Shown: positions 17,174-26,970 of the stretch, in pieces
Numbering within the stretch: the first letter of the stretch is position 1
Layout: every line of letters starts with the position of its first letter
NCBI RefSeq assembly: GCF_002265435.1
Contig: NZ_NOKQ01000196.1
Span: 124,001-188,000 of the forward strand
Length of the DNA stretch: 64,000 nt
DNA from: Tetzosporium hominis
GTDB lineage: Bacteria; Bacillota; Bacilli; Bacillales_A; Planococcaceae
Direction: 5' to 3'
Notes under the pieces: generated by a model
Databases searched by the model: none
Told to the model about the DNA's origin: nothing
What the model saw: the letters and a program-made list of their open reading frames with translations, nothing else
Program-made: the position numbers and the translations under genes

Positions 17174-18262
17174 TCAGTGCGCCTCCCCTAAGAAAACTTG
17201 GCGCAGAAGTGCCGAATCGAATAGTTTGATGTCTTGTGGGACATGCTGCCCCGTCGTCACATAAGCAATGGGATACGAATAGTCATGTAGCAAATTAAGC
17301 AAGGTTCCGGCTTGAGACGTCTCGTCTAACTTGGTGACCACCAAATTCCCAATACCTACTTGCTCGAATGCCTCAAGAAGCCTCTGGCTGTCAGCATAAC
17401 TTGTCGACAGCGAAAGCACCAACTGCACCGTACACTCCTCGTGTCCACTGATGCGAGTCACTTCCTCGACGAATTGCTGCTGCTGATAATTACGCCCTGC
17501 TGTGTCAATGAAGATGCGGTCACAATCCTTCAACTTCTCAAGTGCGAGTTCCATCTCATCCAAATGCGTGACCACCTCAAAAGGAGCTTTTAATATTGAA
17601 GCATAAGTCCGCAGTTGTTCTACAGCTCCGATTCGAAATGTATCGGTTGTGATAAACCCTACTTTTTTTTCGCCATTCATCATTTCATCTGTGGCCCATT
17701 TAGCAACGGTTGTTGTCTTTCCAACACCCGTCGGTCCTGCAAAGCAAAGTATCCGACTTAACTTCGGTTCGGGAATAGCAAGTTGATCAAATGCATGAGC
17801 TGCACTAGTCATTAGAGCACTCGCTGTCACTCGTTTGCTCCCTTGTATTTTTTGGATAGCAGATGTCAAACTGTGACGTGCTTCTGTATGGACACCTTGT
17901 TGTTTTAAGTCCGCATCAAACTCTCCAAGTAGCTTTGGCAGATTCGGCGCTTTGGTCTCTTCATAAATAAGCTGCTTCAATTCCCGCATTTCAACGAGCA
18001 CTTTGTCATAGCGCAAATCACGGGCAGGTAAAGGTTCTTCACTACTTACATTTTCAGGCGCCGACTGATGCTCTTCTTCTTGCTTCGGAGACAACGCCGC
18101 TACGACTTCCATCTGCGGTTTTCTAAAGAGACGCAAAATGGCGGGCACGGTTAGTTGTTTTGTGTGAATGATGACGGCATGGGGTCCCAACTCTGTGCGC
18201 ACTTGATCTAGTGCATCATCGAGTGTCGCTGCACGATAGGTTTTCATTTTCATTTTAGACAT
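17174..18262 (-). CDS. flhF: Flagellar biosynthesis SRP-type GTPase FlhF
   Basis: The 362-residue protein has a variable basic N-terminal B domain (MKTYRAATLDDALDQVRTEL), then an NG domain with the P-loop GPTGVGKTT (about 176-184), DTFRIGAVEQLRTYA and DTAGRN. It recruits basal-body components to the assembly site and is paired with FlhG. It overlaps the end of flhA by eight bases. Confidence 0.95.
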   Translation of the reverse strand: MSKMKMKTYRAATLDDALDQVRTELGPHAVIIHTKQLTVPAILRLFRKPQMEVVAALSPKQEEEHQSAPENVSSEEPLPARDLRYDKVLVEMRELKQLIYEETKAPNLPKLLGEFDADLKQQGVHTEARHSLTSAIQKIQGSKRVTASALMTSAAHAFDQLAIPEPKLSRILCFAGPTGVGKTTTVAKWATDEMMNGEKKVGFITTDTFRIGAVEQLRTYASILKAPFEVVTHLDEMELALEKLKDCDRIFIDTAGRNYQQQQFVEEVTRISGHEECTVQLVLSLSTSYADSQRLLEAFEQVGIGNLVVTKLDETSQAGTLLNLLHDYSYPIAYVTTGQHVPQDIKLFDSALLRQVFLGEAH

Positions 18263-20303
18263 TCACTCCACTCCACTGAATCACACCAATGCTCTGCACT
18301 TCGAGCTGGGGTTCTAATTCGTTATAGGACAATACGGCGATATCTGCAGAAAAGCGTTCTAAGAACTGGCGCATGTATACACGGATACCTGGTGTTGTTA
18401 GAAGGACCGGTTGTAACCCTTGTTGCTGGACACGCTGAACTTGTTCAACTAAAGCTTCATAAATCTGCTGAGTGGATTCTGGATCGAGAGACAAGAAACT
18501 GCCTTGCTCGGTACGTTGTATCGCATTGGCAAATCGCTTTTCAACAGATGCGCCAACGGTAATCACTTGAAGTGCTTCACCTGCTGGAGAGAACTGTTGT
18601 GTGATTTGACGAGACAAGGCTTGACGCACATACTCTGTCAGGACATCGGTATCTTTTGTAGCGACTGCGTAGTCAGCAAGTGTTTCTAAGATAGTCGCTA
18701 AATTACGAATAGACACTTTCTCTTTCAACAGCTTCGCAAGTACTTTTTGCACTTCGCCTAGAGTCAGCTGCTGCGGAATCAATTCCTCCACTACTGCTGG
18801 AGAGGTCTCGCGCAAGTGATCAATGAGCCCTTTTACCTCTTCTCGGCCAATCAATTCATGAGCGTGACGCTTGATGACTTCTGTCAGATGCGTTGACACG
18901 ACAGAAGGCGGATCAATAATGACATAGCCGTAGAGCTCCGCTTCTTCTTTCGTCAATTCATCAATCCACAATGCTGGCATTCCAAACGCCGGTTCAATGG
19001 TCTCGATACCTGTTATAAAATCGTCTTCTTCTGATTTCAAGGCAAGATAATGGTCAATCATCAATTGACCTCGAGCTACTTCATTTCCTTTGATTTTGAT
19101 GCAGTACTCTTGCGGCCCCAGTTGAACATTGTCTCGAATGCGGATGACGGGGACAACGAGACCAAGTTCTAGCGCACATTGGCGACGAATCATGATGACA
19201 CGGTCGAGCAAATCGCCCCCTTGTTTTTTATCAGCTAGCGGGATGAGTCCGTAACCGAACTCAAACTCAATGGCATCGACATGCAGAAGGTCAAGTACGC
19301 TTTCTGGACTCTTCATCGCATCGATATCTTGTTGCTCCGGTGTCTCTAGGATCTCTGCTTGCTCTTGACGCGTCAGATTTCGCTGCATTACATAACCCAG
19401 TGCAGCCATTCCAAATGCAACAGGTAAGATGAGCCATTTGCTGATTGGCGTGAACACACCAATCATAAAGAGTGTCCCGGCTACGACATAGAGCATTTTC
19501 GGATACGCGAATAACTGCTTCGTAATGTCAGAGCCTAAATTGCCATCTGAGGCAGCACGAGTCACGATAATCCCCATTGCTGTAGAAATGAGAAGCGCAG
19601 GGATTTGACTCACTAGACCGTCTCCGATAGACAGAAGTGTATACGTGTTCGCAGCATCCGCAACCCCCATCCCGTGGACGAGCATGCCGATGACGAAGCC
19701 TCCAATAATGTTGATCAAAGTGATGACGATACCAGCAATAGCATCTCCTTTGACGAACTTACTCGCCCCGTCCATCGCTCCGTAGAAGTCAGCTTCTTGA
19801 CTGATTTTTTCACGGCGGCTGCGGGCTTCTTGATCACTAATCATTCCAGCACCTAAATCTGCATCAATACTCATCTGTTTTCCTGGCATCGAGTCGAGAG
19901 TGAAACGAGCTGCTACCTCAGCTACTCGTTCCGACCCTTTCGTGATGACCAAGAACTGAATGATGACAAGAATTAAAAATACTAAAATTCCGATTACGGC
20001 ACTTCCACCAACTACAAAGTTTCCGAACGTCTCAATGACTTGACCACCTGTCCGTTCGGCTAAAATCGAACGTGTCGTCGAGACATTGAGTGCAAGGCGG
20101 AAAAGTGTTGTTAGTAGTAAGAGGGTCGGGAAAATCGAAAACTGTAGAGGTTCTTTAGTGTTCATAGCGACTAGTAGAATCGTAATCGACAAGCTCAGGT
20201 TGATCATGATTAAAAAGTCGAGTAACAGCGGCGGGAGTGGGATGACCATCATGACCACAATCATGATGACAGAAACTAAGATGGCAAAATCGCGTATTTT
20301 CAT
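18255..20303 (-). CDS. flhA: Flagellar export gate protein FlhA
   Basis: The 682-residue product has about eight N-terminal membrane helices (to about residue 320) and a large cytosolic domain that docks chaperone-substrate complexes. The FHIPEP-family loop is present (PGKQMSIDADLGAGMI, SQEADFYGAMDGASKFVKGD). Length is normal. It belongs to the flagellar type III export gate, which runs on the proton motive force. Confidence 0.96.
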   Translation of the reverse strand: MKIRDFAILVSVIMIVVMMVIPLPPLLLDFLIMINLSLSITILLVAMNTKEPLQFSIFPTLLLLTTLFRLALNVSTTRSILAERTGGQVIETFGNFVVGGSAVIGILVFLILVIIQFLVITKGSERVAEVAARFTLDSMPGKQMSIDADLGAGMISDQEARSRREKISQEADFYGAMDGASKFVKGDAIAGIVITLINIIGGFVIGMLVHGMGVADAANTYTLLSIGDGLVSQIPALLISTAMGIIVTRAASDGNLGSDITKQLFAYPKMLYVVAGTLFMIGVFTPISKWLILPVAFGMAALGYVMQRNLTRQEQAEILETPEQQDIDAMKSPESVLDLLHVDAIEFEFGYGLIPLADKKQGGDLLDRVIMIRRQCALELGLVVPVIRIRDNVQLGPQEYCIKIKGNEVARGQLMIDHYLALKSEEDDFITGIETIEPAFGMPALWIDELTKEEAELYGYVIIDPPSVVSTHLTEVIKRHAHELIGREEVKGLIDHLRETSPAVVEELIPQQLTLGEVQKVLAKLLKEKVSIRNLATILETLADYAVATKDTDVLTEYVRQALSRQITQQFSPAGEALQVITVGASVEKRFANAIQRTEQGSFLSLDPESTQQIYEALVEQVQRVQQQGLQPVLLTTPGIRVYMRQFLERFSADIAVLSYNELEPQLEVQSIGVIQWSGVNV

Positions 20304-20307
20304 GATG

Positions 20308-21402
20308 TTATCTTCCTCCCTTTAGTTTTCCATTAATTCGGTACACATACGCCAAGATTTCTGCAACAGCACCGAACAATTCTTCCGGAACCGGGTCGCC
20401 AATCTCTGTCTGAGCATAAAGAGCTCGAGCCAGGGGCTTGTTCTCAACAATGGTGATGCGAAATTCTTTGGCTTTTTCTCGCAGTTTCAAAGCCTGAAAA
20501 TCCTGGCCTAACGCAATGACAGTCGGCGCATCCATCGTCTCACTGTCATAAGCAAGTGCTACCGCAAAGTGCGTTGGGTTGGTGATTAAGACATCTGCTC
20601 TAGGTAGATCTTGAATCATCCGGTTGAGACTCATCTGTCTTTGCTTTTCTTTAATTTTGGATTTGATCAGAGGATCTCCCTCTGTCTTTTTGTATTCATC
20701 TTTCAAGTCTTGTTTGGACATACGGATTTGTTTTTCAAACTCATACTTCTGATACAAGTAATCCGCTACGGCTAACACGACTAGAATAATAGCAACGATC
20801 ACTACCAACTGAAATGTCAGCTGACCAATGACAGACGTCGCTTGACGGATTGGCAAATGAGAGAGTCCCATTAATGTGTCTCGGTTGGACCATAAAATCA
20901 GGCCAGCTGCTCCTCCAATTACCACTACTTTCAAAATAGATTTAACTAATTCGACTAATGCTCGAAGTGAAAAAATACGCTTAGCTCCACTGATCGGATT
21001 GATTCTACTTAGCTTCGCAAGGACAGCTTCTGGAGCAAACAAGAACCCAATCTGTACAAACGTTCCACCGATACCAAATACGATAGCGATGACAAATATG
21101 GGGGCGGCGAGTACTACTAGTTCCAGTAACAGCTGATTTACGAGCTCGGGTACATTCTGAATGGTCAAAGTAGAAGAGAACAATTCTTGAAATGCAAATT
21201 GAAACAGCTTAAGTAAACGCTCTAAATACCAGCCGCCCAAAAAATAGAGAGCAAGCACAGCACCAAATAATATGAAAGCAGAAGGGACCTCTTGCGATTT
21301 AGCAACTTCTCCTTTTTTACGAGACTCTTGCCGTTTTTGTGGTGTGGCTTTTTCGGTCTTTTCGCCGGAAAAGAATTGAAGATCCAGTTGAAGACGCGTC
21401 AT
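20308..21402 (-). CDS. flhB: Flagellar export switch protein FlhB
   Basis: The 364-residue protein has four membrane helices and the cytosolic autocleavage motif NPTH (275-278), where cleavage switches export specificity from rod/hook to filament proteins. The N-terminal EKTEKATPQKR motif is typical. FliK in the same operon is its hook-length partner. GGGAGG precedes the ATG. Confidence 0.96.
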   Translation of the reverse strand: MTRLQLDLQFFSGEKTEKATPQKRQESRKKGEVAKSQEVPSAFILFGAVLALYFLGGWYLERLLKLFQFAFQELFSSTLTIQNVPELVNQLLLELVVLAAPIFVIAIVFGIGGTFVQIGFLFAPEAVLAKLSRINPISGAKRIFSLRALVELVKSILKVVVIGGAAGLILWSNRDTLMGLSHLPIRQATSVIGQLTFQLVVIVAIILVVLAVADYLYQKYEFEKQIRMSKQDLKDEYKKTEGDPLIKSKIKEKQRQMSLNRMIQDLPRADVLITNPTHFAVALAYDSETMDAPTVIALGQDFQALKLREKAKEFRITIVENKPLARALYAQTEIGDPVPEELFGAVAEILAYVYRINGKLKGGR

Positions 21403-21406
21403 GTGT

Positions 21407-22189
21407 CTAGCCTCCCAAAATTCGCATCAAATCGTTCATGAGCACACCGATGCGTTCAACAATGCCTTGCAGTAAAAAGAAAAACGAGGGCATGAGTATC
21501 AGTAACAACAGAAACCCCGTCCCAATCTTCAAAGGAAATCCAACAGCGAAGATGTTCATTTGAGGAACGGTCTTTGCAAGTAGACCAAGTGCTGCATCAA
21601 CTAAAAACAGTGATCCGACAATGGGTAGTGCGAGCTGAAACGCCACTACAAACATGGCAGCGAATACAGTCACAAAGAATTGTGACAGCTCACCTGCTGT
21701 GAAACCCCACTCAATGACGCCTACTGGAACGAGAGCCACACTGTGAAGCATCCCTGAAATCAAAAGGTGATGGCCATTAATTGCTAGTAAAAATAAAATA
21801 GCCAGTATGTATTTGAATTGACCGATGATTGGCACTTGTGAACCTGTCTGAGGATCTACGACGCTTGCTAACGCAAAGCCCATTTGAAAATCAATGAAAG
21901 CACCGGCTACTTGAACCATGTACAGCATCATCGCTGCCAAGAAGCCAAAGCTCAGTCCTATTACTAACTCTTTAACAATCAAAACACTGTAATAGGCATC
22001 GAGTTCTATTGACGTATTCGTCCCTACAACAGTAGCCGCAATCAATGATAAGAAAGCAGCCAGTCCTATTTTGAACTGATTAGGTACACTCCTCTGAGAG
22101 AAAATAGGTGCAATTAAAAAGAATGCCGTCATTCTAGTAAGAGTCAATAAAAAGTAAGGCAGCCCTGCAAGCGCTTCATCCCACGTCAT
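21407..22189 (-). CDS. fliR: Flagellar export protein FliR
   Basis: The 260-residue membrane protein has about six helices and the family features SQRSVPNQFKIGLA, FIDFQMGFALASVVDPQTG and ALPIVGSLFLVDAALGLLAK. It is part of the FliPQR export channel. It overlaps the end of fliQ by four bases (ATGA). Confidence 0.95.
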   Translation of the reverse strand: MTWDEALAGLPYFLLTLTRMTAFFLIAPIFSQRSVPNQFKIGLAAFLSLIAATVVGTNTSIELDAYYSVLIVKELVIGLSFGFLAAMMLYMVQVAGAFIDFQMGFALASVVDPQTGSQVPIIGQFKYILAILFLLAINGHHLLISGMLHSVALVPVGVIEWGFTAGELSQFFVTVFAAMFVVAFQLALPIVGSLFLVDAALGLLAKTVPQMNIFAVGFPLKIGTGFLLLLILMPSFFFLLQGIVERIGVLMNDLMRILGG

Positions 22190-22455
22190 CCGATCAATGT
22201 CGGCAACTCACGAAACAAGTTGCGAGTGAAGTCTACGATGGTCGTCAACATCCATGGTCCAAAAAGCACAAGCGATAAAAACACAGCAAGGATTTTCGGA
22301 ATGAACGACAAGGTCTGTTCTTGGATCTGAGTCATTGCTTGAAAGATACTGACAAGAAGTCCAACGCCTAGTGCCACGAGAAGAAGAGGGGCTGCAAGCA
22401 AAATGACGGTGTATACGGATTGTTCAGCTAATTTGATGACTGTATCAGGCGTCAT
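22186..22455 (-). CDS. fliQ: Flagellar export protein FliQ
   Basis: The 89-residue protein has two membrane helices and the FliQ signature GLLVSIFQAMTQIQEQTLSF. It is part of the FliPQR export channel and lies between fliP and fliR in the usual order. Confidence 0.95.
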   Translation of the reverse strand: MTPDTVIKLAEQSVYTVILLAAPLLLVALGVGLLVSIFQAMTQIQEQTLSFIPKILAVFLSLVLFGPWMLTTIVDFTRNLFRELPTLIG

Positions 22456-22470
22456 AAGTTCCTCTCCTCG

Positions 22471-23154
22471 CTAAAAGCTCATCAGCAACGACTCGACAAT
22501 CAAGTTCCAGCCGTCTACTAATATGAATAACAAAATTTTAAAAGGTAATGAGATCATCACCGGTGGCAACATCATCATCCCCATTGCCATAAGCGTACTG
22601 GCAACAACCATGTCGATAATTAAAAATGGAATGAAAATGATAAATCCGATTTGAAACGCAGTCTTGAGCTCGCTGATAGCAAAAGCAGGTATCAGCGAAG
22701 TCAGTGGTATCTCATCGACAGAGCTTGGTCTATCAAGACCTTGATAGCTATAGAAAAGTGCCAAGTCTTTTTCACGTGTATGTTCGGCCATAAAGGTTTT
22801 GATTGGCCTTGCTGCAGTCTCAAGAGCCTCTTGTTGTGTGATTTCTTCTGCAAGGTATGGTTGTAATGCTTCCTCATTAATTTCTGTCAGCACGGGACTC
22901 ATCACAAAGAAAGTCAAAAACAAGGCTAGACCAATCAACACTTGATTTGGCGGCATGCTCTGCGTACCAAGTCCTGTTCGGACGAAAGACAATACAATGA
23001 TGATGCGCGTAAAACTAGTTAACATGATCAAAATCGCTGGCGCTAAAGATAGAATCGTTAACAAAACTAAAAGCTGCAAAGTAGTGGAAACGTCTCCAGT
23101 GGCTTCTGTTCCTACGGAAATACCTGGAATGGTTATAGCCAGTAACGTCATCAT
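22471..23154 (-). CDS. fliP: Flagellar export protein FliP
   Basis: The product (about 227 residues) has a cleavable-signal-like N-terminus, four membrane helices and the FliP signatures MLTSFTRIIIVLSFVRTGLG and FIPFLIIDMVVASTLMAMGM. The ATG at 23154 overlaps the fliO stop (ATGATGA) and follows GGTGG by eight bases; a GTG at 23166 is an alternative. It forms the core of the export pore. Confidence 0.95.
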   Translation of the reverse strand: MMTLLAITIPGISVGTEATGDVSTTLQLLVLLTILSLAPAILIMLTSFTRIIIVLSFVRTGLGTQSMPPNQVLIGLALFLTFFVMSPVLTEINEEALQPYLAEEITQQEALETAARPIKTFMAEHTREKDLALFYSYQGLDRPSSVDEIPLTSLIPAFAISELKTAFQIGFIIFIPFLIIDMVVASTLMAMGMMMLPPVMISLPFKILLFILVDGWNLIVESLLMSF

Positions 23155-23687
23155 CGCTGAGACCACCGCTCTTTCGCCTGCTGGAGCTTCTCTGTTTGCT
23201 CTTTCATACTCTTTTGAAGCATCTCTTGAAAGGGTGCAAGTTGCTTCTCAGGAACTTCAGTTGTAAGCAATCGTTGCTTTTGTTGTTCATCTGTAATTTC
23301 TGCCAGTAAAGAGATGTCTTCTCCAACACCGACAACTAGAACTTGGTCTCCTACTTGAATGACCTGTACCGATTTCTGAGCGCCCATGGAGCTTGCTCCT
23401 AAGACTCTCACTACACCGGTGTTGGATAGGGAACGCTGACGAGAAGCTAAGAATTTTATCAAACCATAAATCAATCCCACAATCAGTAGTGTATAGAGAA
23501 TCAAGGACCCGATTACTGAGAAAAGGCTACGATCTTCAGTTACCGGTTCACTGAGCGGCTGTTCTTCAGATTCTGTACCATTTTTGATAGCGTCTAGGAC
23601 ACTTGTATCCGTTGCCGCTTCTATTGAAGGCACACCACCGACCAATAGAAAAAGAGTCAGCACCAGGATCCATTTTACTAATTTCAC
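23151..23687 (-). CDS. fliO: Flagellar biosynthesis protein FliO (FliZ of Bacillus)
   Basis: The 178-residue product has a signal peptide (MKLVKWILVLTLFLLVGG), a short outside part, one membrane helix (about 57-77, VIGSLILYTLLIVGLIYGLI) and a FliO cytosolic domain (VRVLGASSMGAQKSVQVIQV). It helps assemble the FliP ring. The start is GTG at 23687, with GAGGAA upstream. Confidence 0.88.
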   Translation of the reverse strand: MKLVKWILVLTLFLLVGGVPSIEAATDTSVLDAIKNGTESEEQPLSEPVTEDRSLFSVIGSLILYTLLIVGLIYGLIKFLASRQRSLSNTGVVRVLGASSMGAQKSVQVIQVGDQVLVVGVGEDISLLAEITDEQQKQRLLTTEVPEKQLAPFQEMLQKSMKEQTEKLQQAKERWSQR

Positions 23688-23703
23688 AACAAGTTCCTCA
23701 TTT

Positions 23704-24564
23704 CTACCGCAGCTTCGCCAATCGGTCAGCTTGACTGCTGATGTCCGTTACTCGGATACCGAACTGTTCATCGATGACGACAACTTCTCCGACCGCAATC
23801 AATTTTTGATTCACTAAAATATCTACAGGTTCCCCAGCAAGCTTATCCAGTTCAATGATGGAACCTTGCGTAATTTCTAAAACTTCTTTCACTGTCTTTC
23901 GAGTCCGACCGAGCTCAACAGTGATTTGAAGAGGGATATCTAATAGCATATCTAAGTTCGTCGTCTGCTCGCTCTCAGAAGATGTAGGTGTCAGATTCGT
24001 AAATTGGGCTTTGCCAATAGTGGGCTGTTTTTCATTGTGTTCAGTCATAGCTGGCTGTTCTCCTCTCGAGTTCTCTCCGCTAGGTAGGAAGAGGCGAAGT
24101 GTTGAATACATAGTGTTCTGTACGAGCTCAAGACGTGCTTCGAGCCAGGATGGAGTAGAGCTTAGCAACTTCCAGTCGACCGACTCTATACCTACTGAAT
24201 CATTACTCACTACTTTATATCCGGCCGCTTTTTCTATATGGTGCAGCAAGATTTCGGCAAATGCTTCCCGTCCAACTCCAAGTTCGATTGCAGCAGGGAT
24301 TGCAACAATTACTTCTCTATCCCCTGTCGCTGGTTGCAATCGAACCAGTTGACTTGGCTCTTCTATCAGGAGATTGTCTTCGCTTACATAGAATAGATCT
24401 ACTAGTTGCAGAGACATATTCATCCCACTGCTTTGAATCTGCTCTTCCATCTCTGCCAGATCTGTAACAAGTTGTTGCTCGAAACGCTCTAATAATGGTT
24501 GATCTGGAACCAACTCTAATAGTTGGGTAAGTTCCGCTTTCGTAAGTCCATCAAACTCTTTCAT
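23704..24564 (-). CDS. fliY: Flagellar motor switch protein FliY/FliN
   Basis: The 286-residue protein has a C-terminal FliN/SpoA domain (about 205-280: [46 protein letters not shown]-like end). The N-terminal 170 residues correspond in position to the CheC-like part of FliY, but I see no CheC phosphatase motif (ExxN in EIGN). The first residues ([14 protein letters not shown]) loosely resemble the CheY-binding LSQDEIDALL peptide of Bacillus FliY. It is shorter than B. subtilis FliY (378). It forms the C-ring and receives export cargo. Confidence 0.88.
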   Translation of the reverse strand: MKEFDGLTKAELTQLLELVPDQPLLERFEQQLVTDLAEMEEQIQSSGMNMSLQLVDLFYVSEDNLLIEEPSQLVRLQPATGDREVIVAIPAAIELGVGREAFAEILLHHIEKAAGYKVVSNDSVGIESVDWKLLSSTPSWLEARLELVQNTMYSTLRLFLPSGENSRGEQPAMTEHNEKQPTIGKAQFTNLTPTSSESEQTTNLDMLLDIPLQITVELGRTRKTVKEVLEITQGSIIELDKLAGEPVDILVNQKLIAVGEVVVIDEQFGIRVTDISSQADRLAKLR

Positions 24565-25445
24565 CGGCGGTCCTCCTGTTCGACGACCTGGACGGCTCGT
24601 TTTCCGCGGTGCAAGCCGACCTGTCCTTTATATAAAAGTTTCTGGTCAACATATACAGGAATCAGTTCATCTATAGCAGTCGACAATCTCAACACATCCC
24701 CTTGTTGCAGAGCAAGCAGATCTCGGACATCCAGTTCGCATCTGCCAAGTACCGCTTGAACAGTCAAATCAGTTTCATAGATCCCCGTCTCGAGCAGCTG
24801 TCGAGCACGTGCATCGGCATCTGTTTGAGGTCGCTGTTGTTCTGGCGCTGTCAAAAATGGCACTAGCTCTTCGATTGCGCTTGATGGGACGACAAGTTCC
24901 ATAGAGCCTTCAATCTGACCCAATTGAATTTTTGTCTCAACTAACATGACACGTTCTCGCTGGTGAACAGGAAAGTTGTAATCATGTGCTAAATTGATTT
25001 CCTGAAACTGGGCTTTTAATGGAGTAATCAAGGCAATTGCATCTGCGTAGAGAGCAAGCCACTCTTCTGCTAGCTGTCGAATCAATACTTTGTCAATCTC
25101 AGTAAGCTCTTTTTCCTCTATAGGAATTTCATCTCCTCCAAGAAGTCGTTCCGTGCAGCCTTGCACTAATAAATTGGAGACTACTAACTGGAACTCGCCT
25201 TTGAGCGGCGGAAAGGAACAGATGATGACCACAGCGAGCGGACAAAGTTGTTGGCTGATATCTTCATACGTTTTGAGTTGAATGGTGCCTGGTGAGCCAT
25301 TCGTGTATGTATCCAGCTTTTGTGTAAGCTGATTGCCAAGCTGCCGTGACACTTTTTCACTGATACGCAGTAACGAACGCATATGAAGGTGCGACAGCTT
25401 ATTGGCACGTTTAAAATCATAGCTGACAGGTTGCTGTCGCTGCAT
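24561..25445 (-). CDS. fliM: Flagellar motor switch protein FliM lacking the CheY-binding N-terminus
   Basis: The product (294 residues) aligns with FliM from the conserved [10 protein letters not shown] onward and has a middle CheC-like domain with LLGGDEIP and a C-terminal SpoA/FliN domain ([20 protein letters not shown]). Typical FliM is about 330 residues and begins with an LSQxEIDALL peptide that binds CheY-P, plus a linker. Here only about ten residues precede YDFKR. The ATG at 25445 follows GGAGG by eight bases; the ATG at 25451 is too close. swrD ends at 25448, so there is no room for a longer start. Confidence 0.9.
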   Translation of the reverse strand: MQRQQPVSYDFKRANKLSHLHMRSLLRISEKVSRQLGNQLTQKLDTYTNGSPGTIQLKTYEDISQQLCPLAVVIICSFPPLKGEFQLVVSNLLVQGCTERLLGGDEIPIEEKELTEIDKVLIRQLAEEWLALYADAIALITPLKAQFQEINLAHDYNFPVHQRERVMLVETKIQLGQIEGSMELVVPSSAIEELVPFLTAPEQQRPQTDADARARQLLETGIYETDLTVQAVLGRCELDVRDLLALQQGDVLRLSTAIDELIPVYVDQKLLYKGQVGLHRGKRAVQVVEQEDRR

Positions 25446-25447
25446 GT

Positions 25448-25657
25448 TCATGCCCTCCCTTTATGATGGACCGCAAATAGGCCAATTTGTTGATAATAAG
25501 CAGTGATTTTCTCCACTACTTGTTCCTTCGACTCAAGCACATGTAGGGTTTTGCCGGTTGTGAATGTTATGTACGTATCCGGCGTTTCTTCTACTCGCTC
25601 AATGAGGAGTGCGTTGATCGTAAGTGGTGTGCGATTTAATTTGGTGACTTCAATCAT
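25448..25657 (-). CDS. swrD: Swarming/motor power protein SwrD (FlbD family)
   Basis: The 69-residue protein matches FlbD/SwrD: MIEVTKLNRTPLTINALLI, the ETPDTYITFTTGK strand and EKITAYYQQIG. In B. subtilis SwrD raises flagellar torque by aiding stator function. It lies between flgE and fliM as in Bacillus, except that fliL, which usually follows, has moved behind motB. Confidence 0.93.
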   Translation of the reverse strand: MIEVTKLNRTPLTINALLIERVEETPDTYITFTTGKTLHVLESKEQVVEKITAYYQQIGLFAVHHKGRA

Positions 25658-25673
25658 TGATTTCTCACCCTAC

Positions 25674-26495
25674 TTATCGTTTTAAGTTAACCAGTTCTTG
25701 CAAGATTTCATCAGAAGTAGTGATCATTTTCGAGTTTGCTTGGAATCCGCGTTGAGCAATAATCATCTCTGTAAATTCTTCTGTAAGTTCTACATTGGAC
25801 ATCTCGAGCATTCCTGATTGAATTTTAGAGATATTTACTTCCTCAGCTTCACCAAAATCAATAATTCCGCCCGGTCCAGCAGCAGTTGTCATCTCGTATA
25901 AAGATCCCCCAACTTTACGAAGTCCTGCTGGGTTTGGTGGAGCAAATAAAGCTATCACTTGATCAGGAATAGCTTCTTCATTACCATCAGAAATTCTCAT
26001 AGCATATACCTGGCCATTATCTTTAATTGCAAAAGAACTATAAGTTTCTGGGTCGATTGTAATTTTCTCTTGATTCTTATTGAGTAAATAGTGACCTTGT
26101 GAAGTACGGAGATTTCCCCCCTCATCCACAACAAAGTTTCCTGTACGAGTCAAATATCTTTGGGGGTTTACTGTAGCCTCACCATTTTCATCTGTAGCTG
26201 GATCTCCAACGATAAAGAACCCTTCGCCCATAATGGCTAAGTCTGTTCCGACTCCTGTCATCATTCCAGAACCTGGATTGTGATTTTGTTGAATACTTGC
26301 AGCAGATGAACCAAGTCCGACCTGTGCTGGGTTGACTCCTACGCTAGAAACCGTTTGGCTTAGCATATCTTGGAATACAACAGAGCTCTTTTTAAATCCA
26401 ACCGTATTTACGTTGGCAATGTTATTCCCGATAACATCTAATTTTGTTTGAAAGCCTTTCATACCTGAAACTCCTGAATACATAGAACGAATCAT
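25674..26495 (-). CDS. flgE: Flagellar hook protein FlgE
   Basis: The 273-residue protein has the rod/hook N-terminal motif (MYSGVSGMKGFQTKLDVIGN, NIANVNTVGFKK) and the C-terminal counterpart (NVELTEEFTEMIIAQRGFQA). The length equals that of the short Bacillus hook protein (formerly FlgG). It follows flgD, whose scaffold it polymerises on. Confidence 0.93.
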   Translation of the reverse strand: MIRSMYSGVSGMKGFQTKLDVIGNNIANVNTVGFKKSSVVFQDMLSQTVSSVGVNPAQVGLGSSAASIQQNHNPGSGMMTGVGTDLAIMGEGFFIVGDPATDENGEATVNPQRYLTRTGNFVVDEGGNLRTSQGHYLLNKNQEKITIDPETYSSFAIKDNGQVYAMRISDGNEEAIPDQVIALFAPPNPAGLRKVGGSLYEMTTAAGPGGIIDFGEAEEVNISKIQSGMLEMSNVELTEEFTEMIIAQRGFQANSKMITTSDEILQELVNLKR

Positions 26496-26509
26496 GAATC
26501 ATTTCCCCT

Positions 26510-26959
26510 TTATTTTGTAGTGTCCGTGACAGGCGCAGCTTGTAATAAAGTAACGGTTGATAAATCAATTCGCTGATCACTTCCAGCAAGTTGTGCATAA
26601 AATTTTCCGTCTTCATGAATGATGGACTGGACAATTCCACTTTCATTGGCATCCGTGTCTTCATTCTTCCAAGAGATTTCTTTTCCAATCATCTCCGCAA
26701 AGTCTGCCATCGATTTGCCGCCCATTGCCTCTGTATAAGCAGTCATCGTCCGGTTTAGAGATGTGAGCTGTTCGAGACTCGTAAACTGTGCCATCTGTGC
26801 AATAAACTCAGCGTCTTTCATGGGCTCTAATGGGTTTTGATTCCGAAGCTGCGCAATTAAAATCTTCATGAAAGCGTCTTGTCCAAGTCCCTGAGAACCT
26901 GCGGACTTCGTATCTCCAGTTTGGTAACTTGTCACTCCATTAACCGTTGTGATGTTCAT
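26510..26959 (-). CDS. flgD: Flagellar hook assembly protein FlgD
   Basis: The protein (about 149 residues) has the conserved N-terminal region (QDAFMKILIAQLRNQNPLEP, DAEFIAQMAQFTSLEQL) and a short C-terminal part, typical of the small Gram-positive FlgD. It caps the growing hook. The ATG at 26959 is spaced six bases from AAGGAGG; an ATG at 26965 abuts it. Confidence 0.92.
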   Translation of the reverse strand: MNITTVNGVTSYQTGDTKSAGSQGLGQDAFMKILIAQLRNQNPLEPMKDAEFIAQMAQFTSLEQLTSLNRTMTAYTEAMGGKSMADFAEMIGKEISWKNEDTDANESGIVQSIIHEDGKFYAQLAGSDQRIDLSTVTLLQAAPVTDTTK

Positions 26960-26970
26960 CTGCATCCTCC

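Noticed and set aside
25446-25700. Possible longer FliM start inside swrD
   Set aside because: The fliM frame through swrD carries no EIDALL-like peptide. SwrD is intact and uses that DNA in its own frame.
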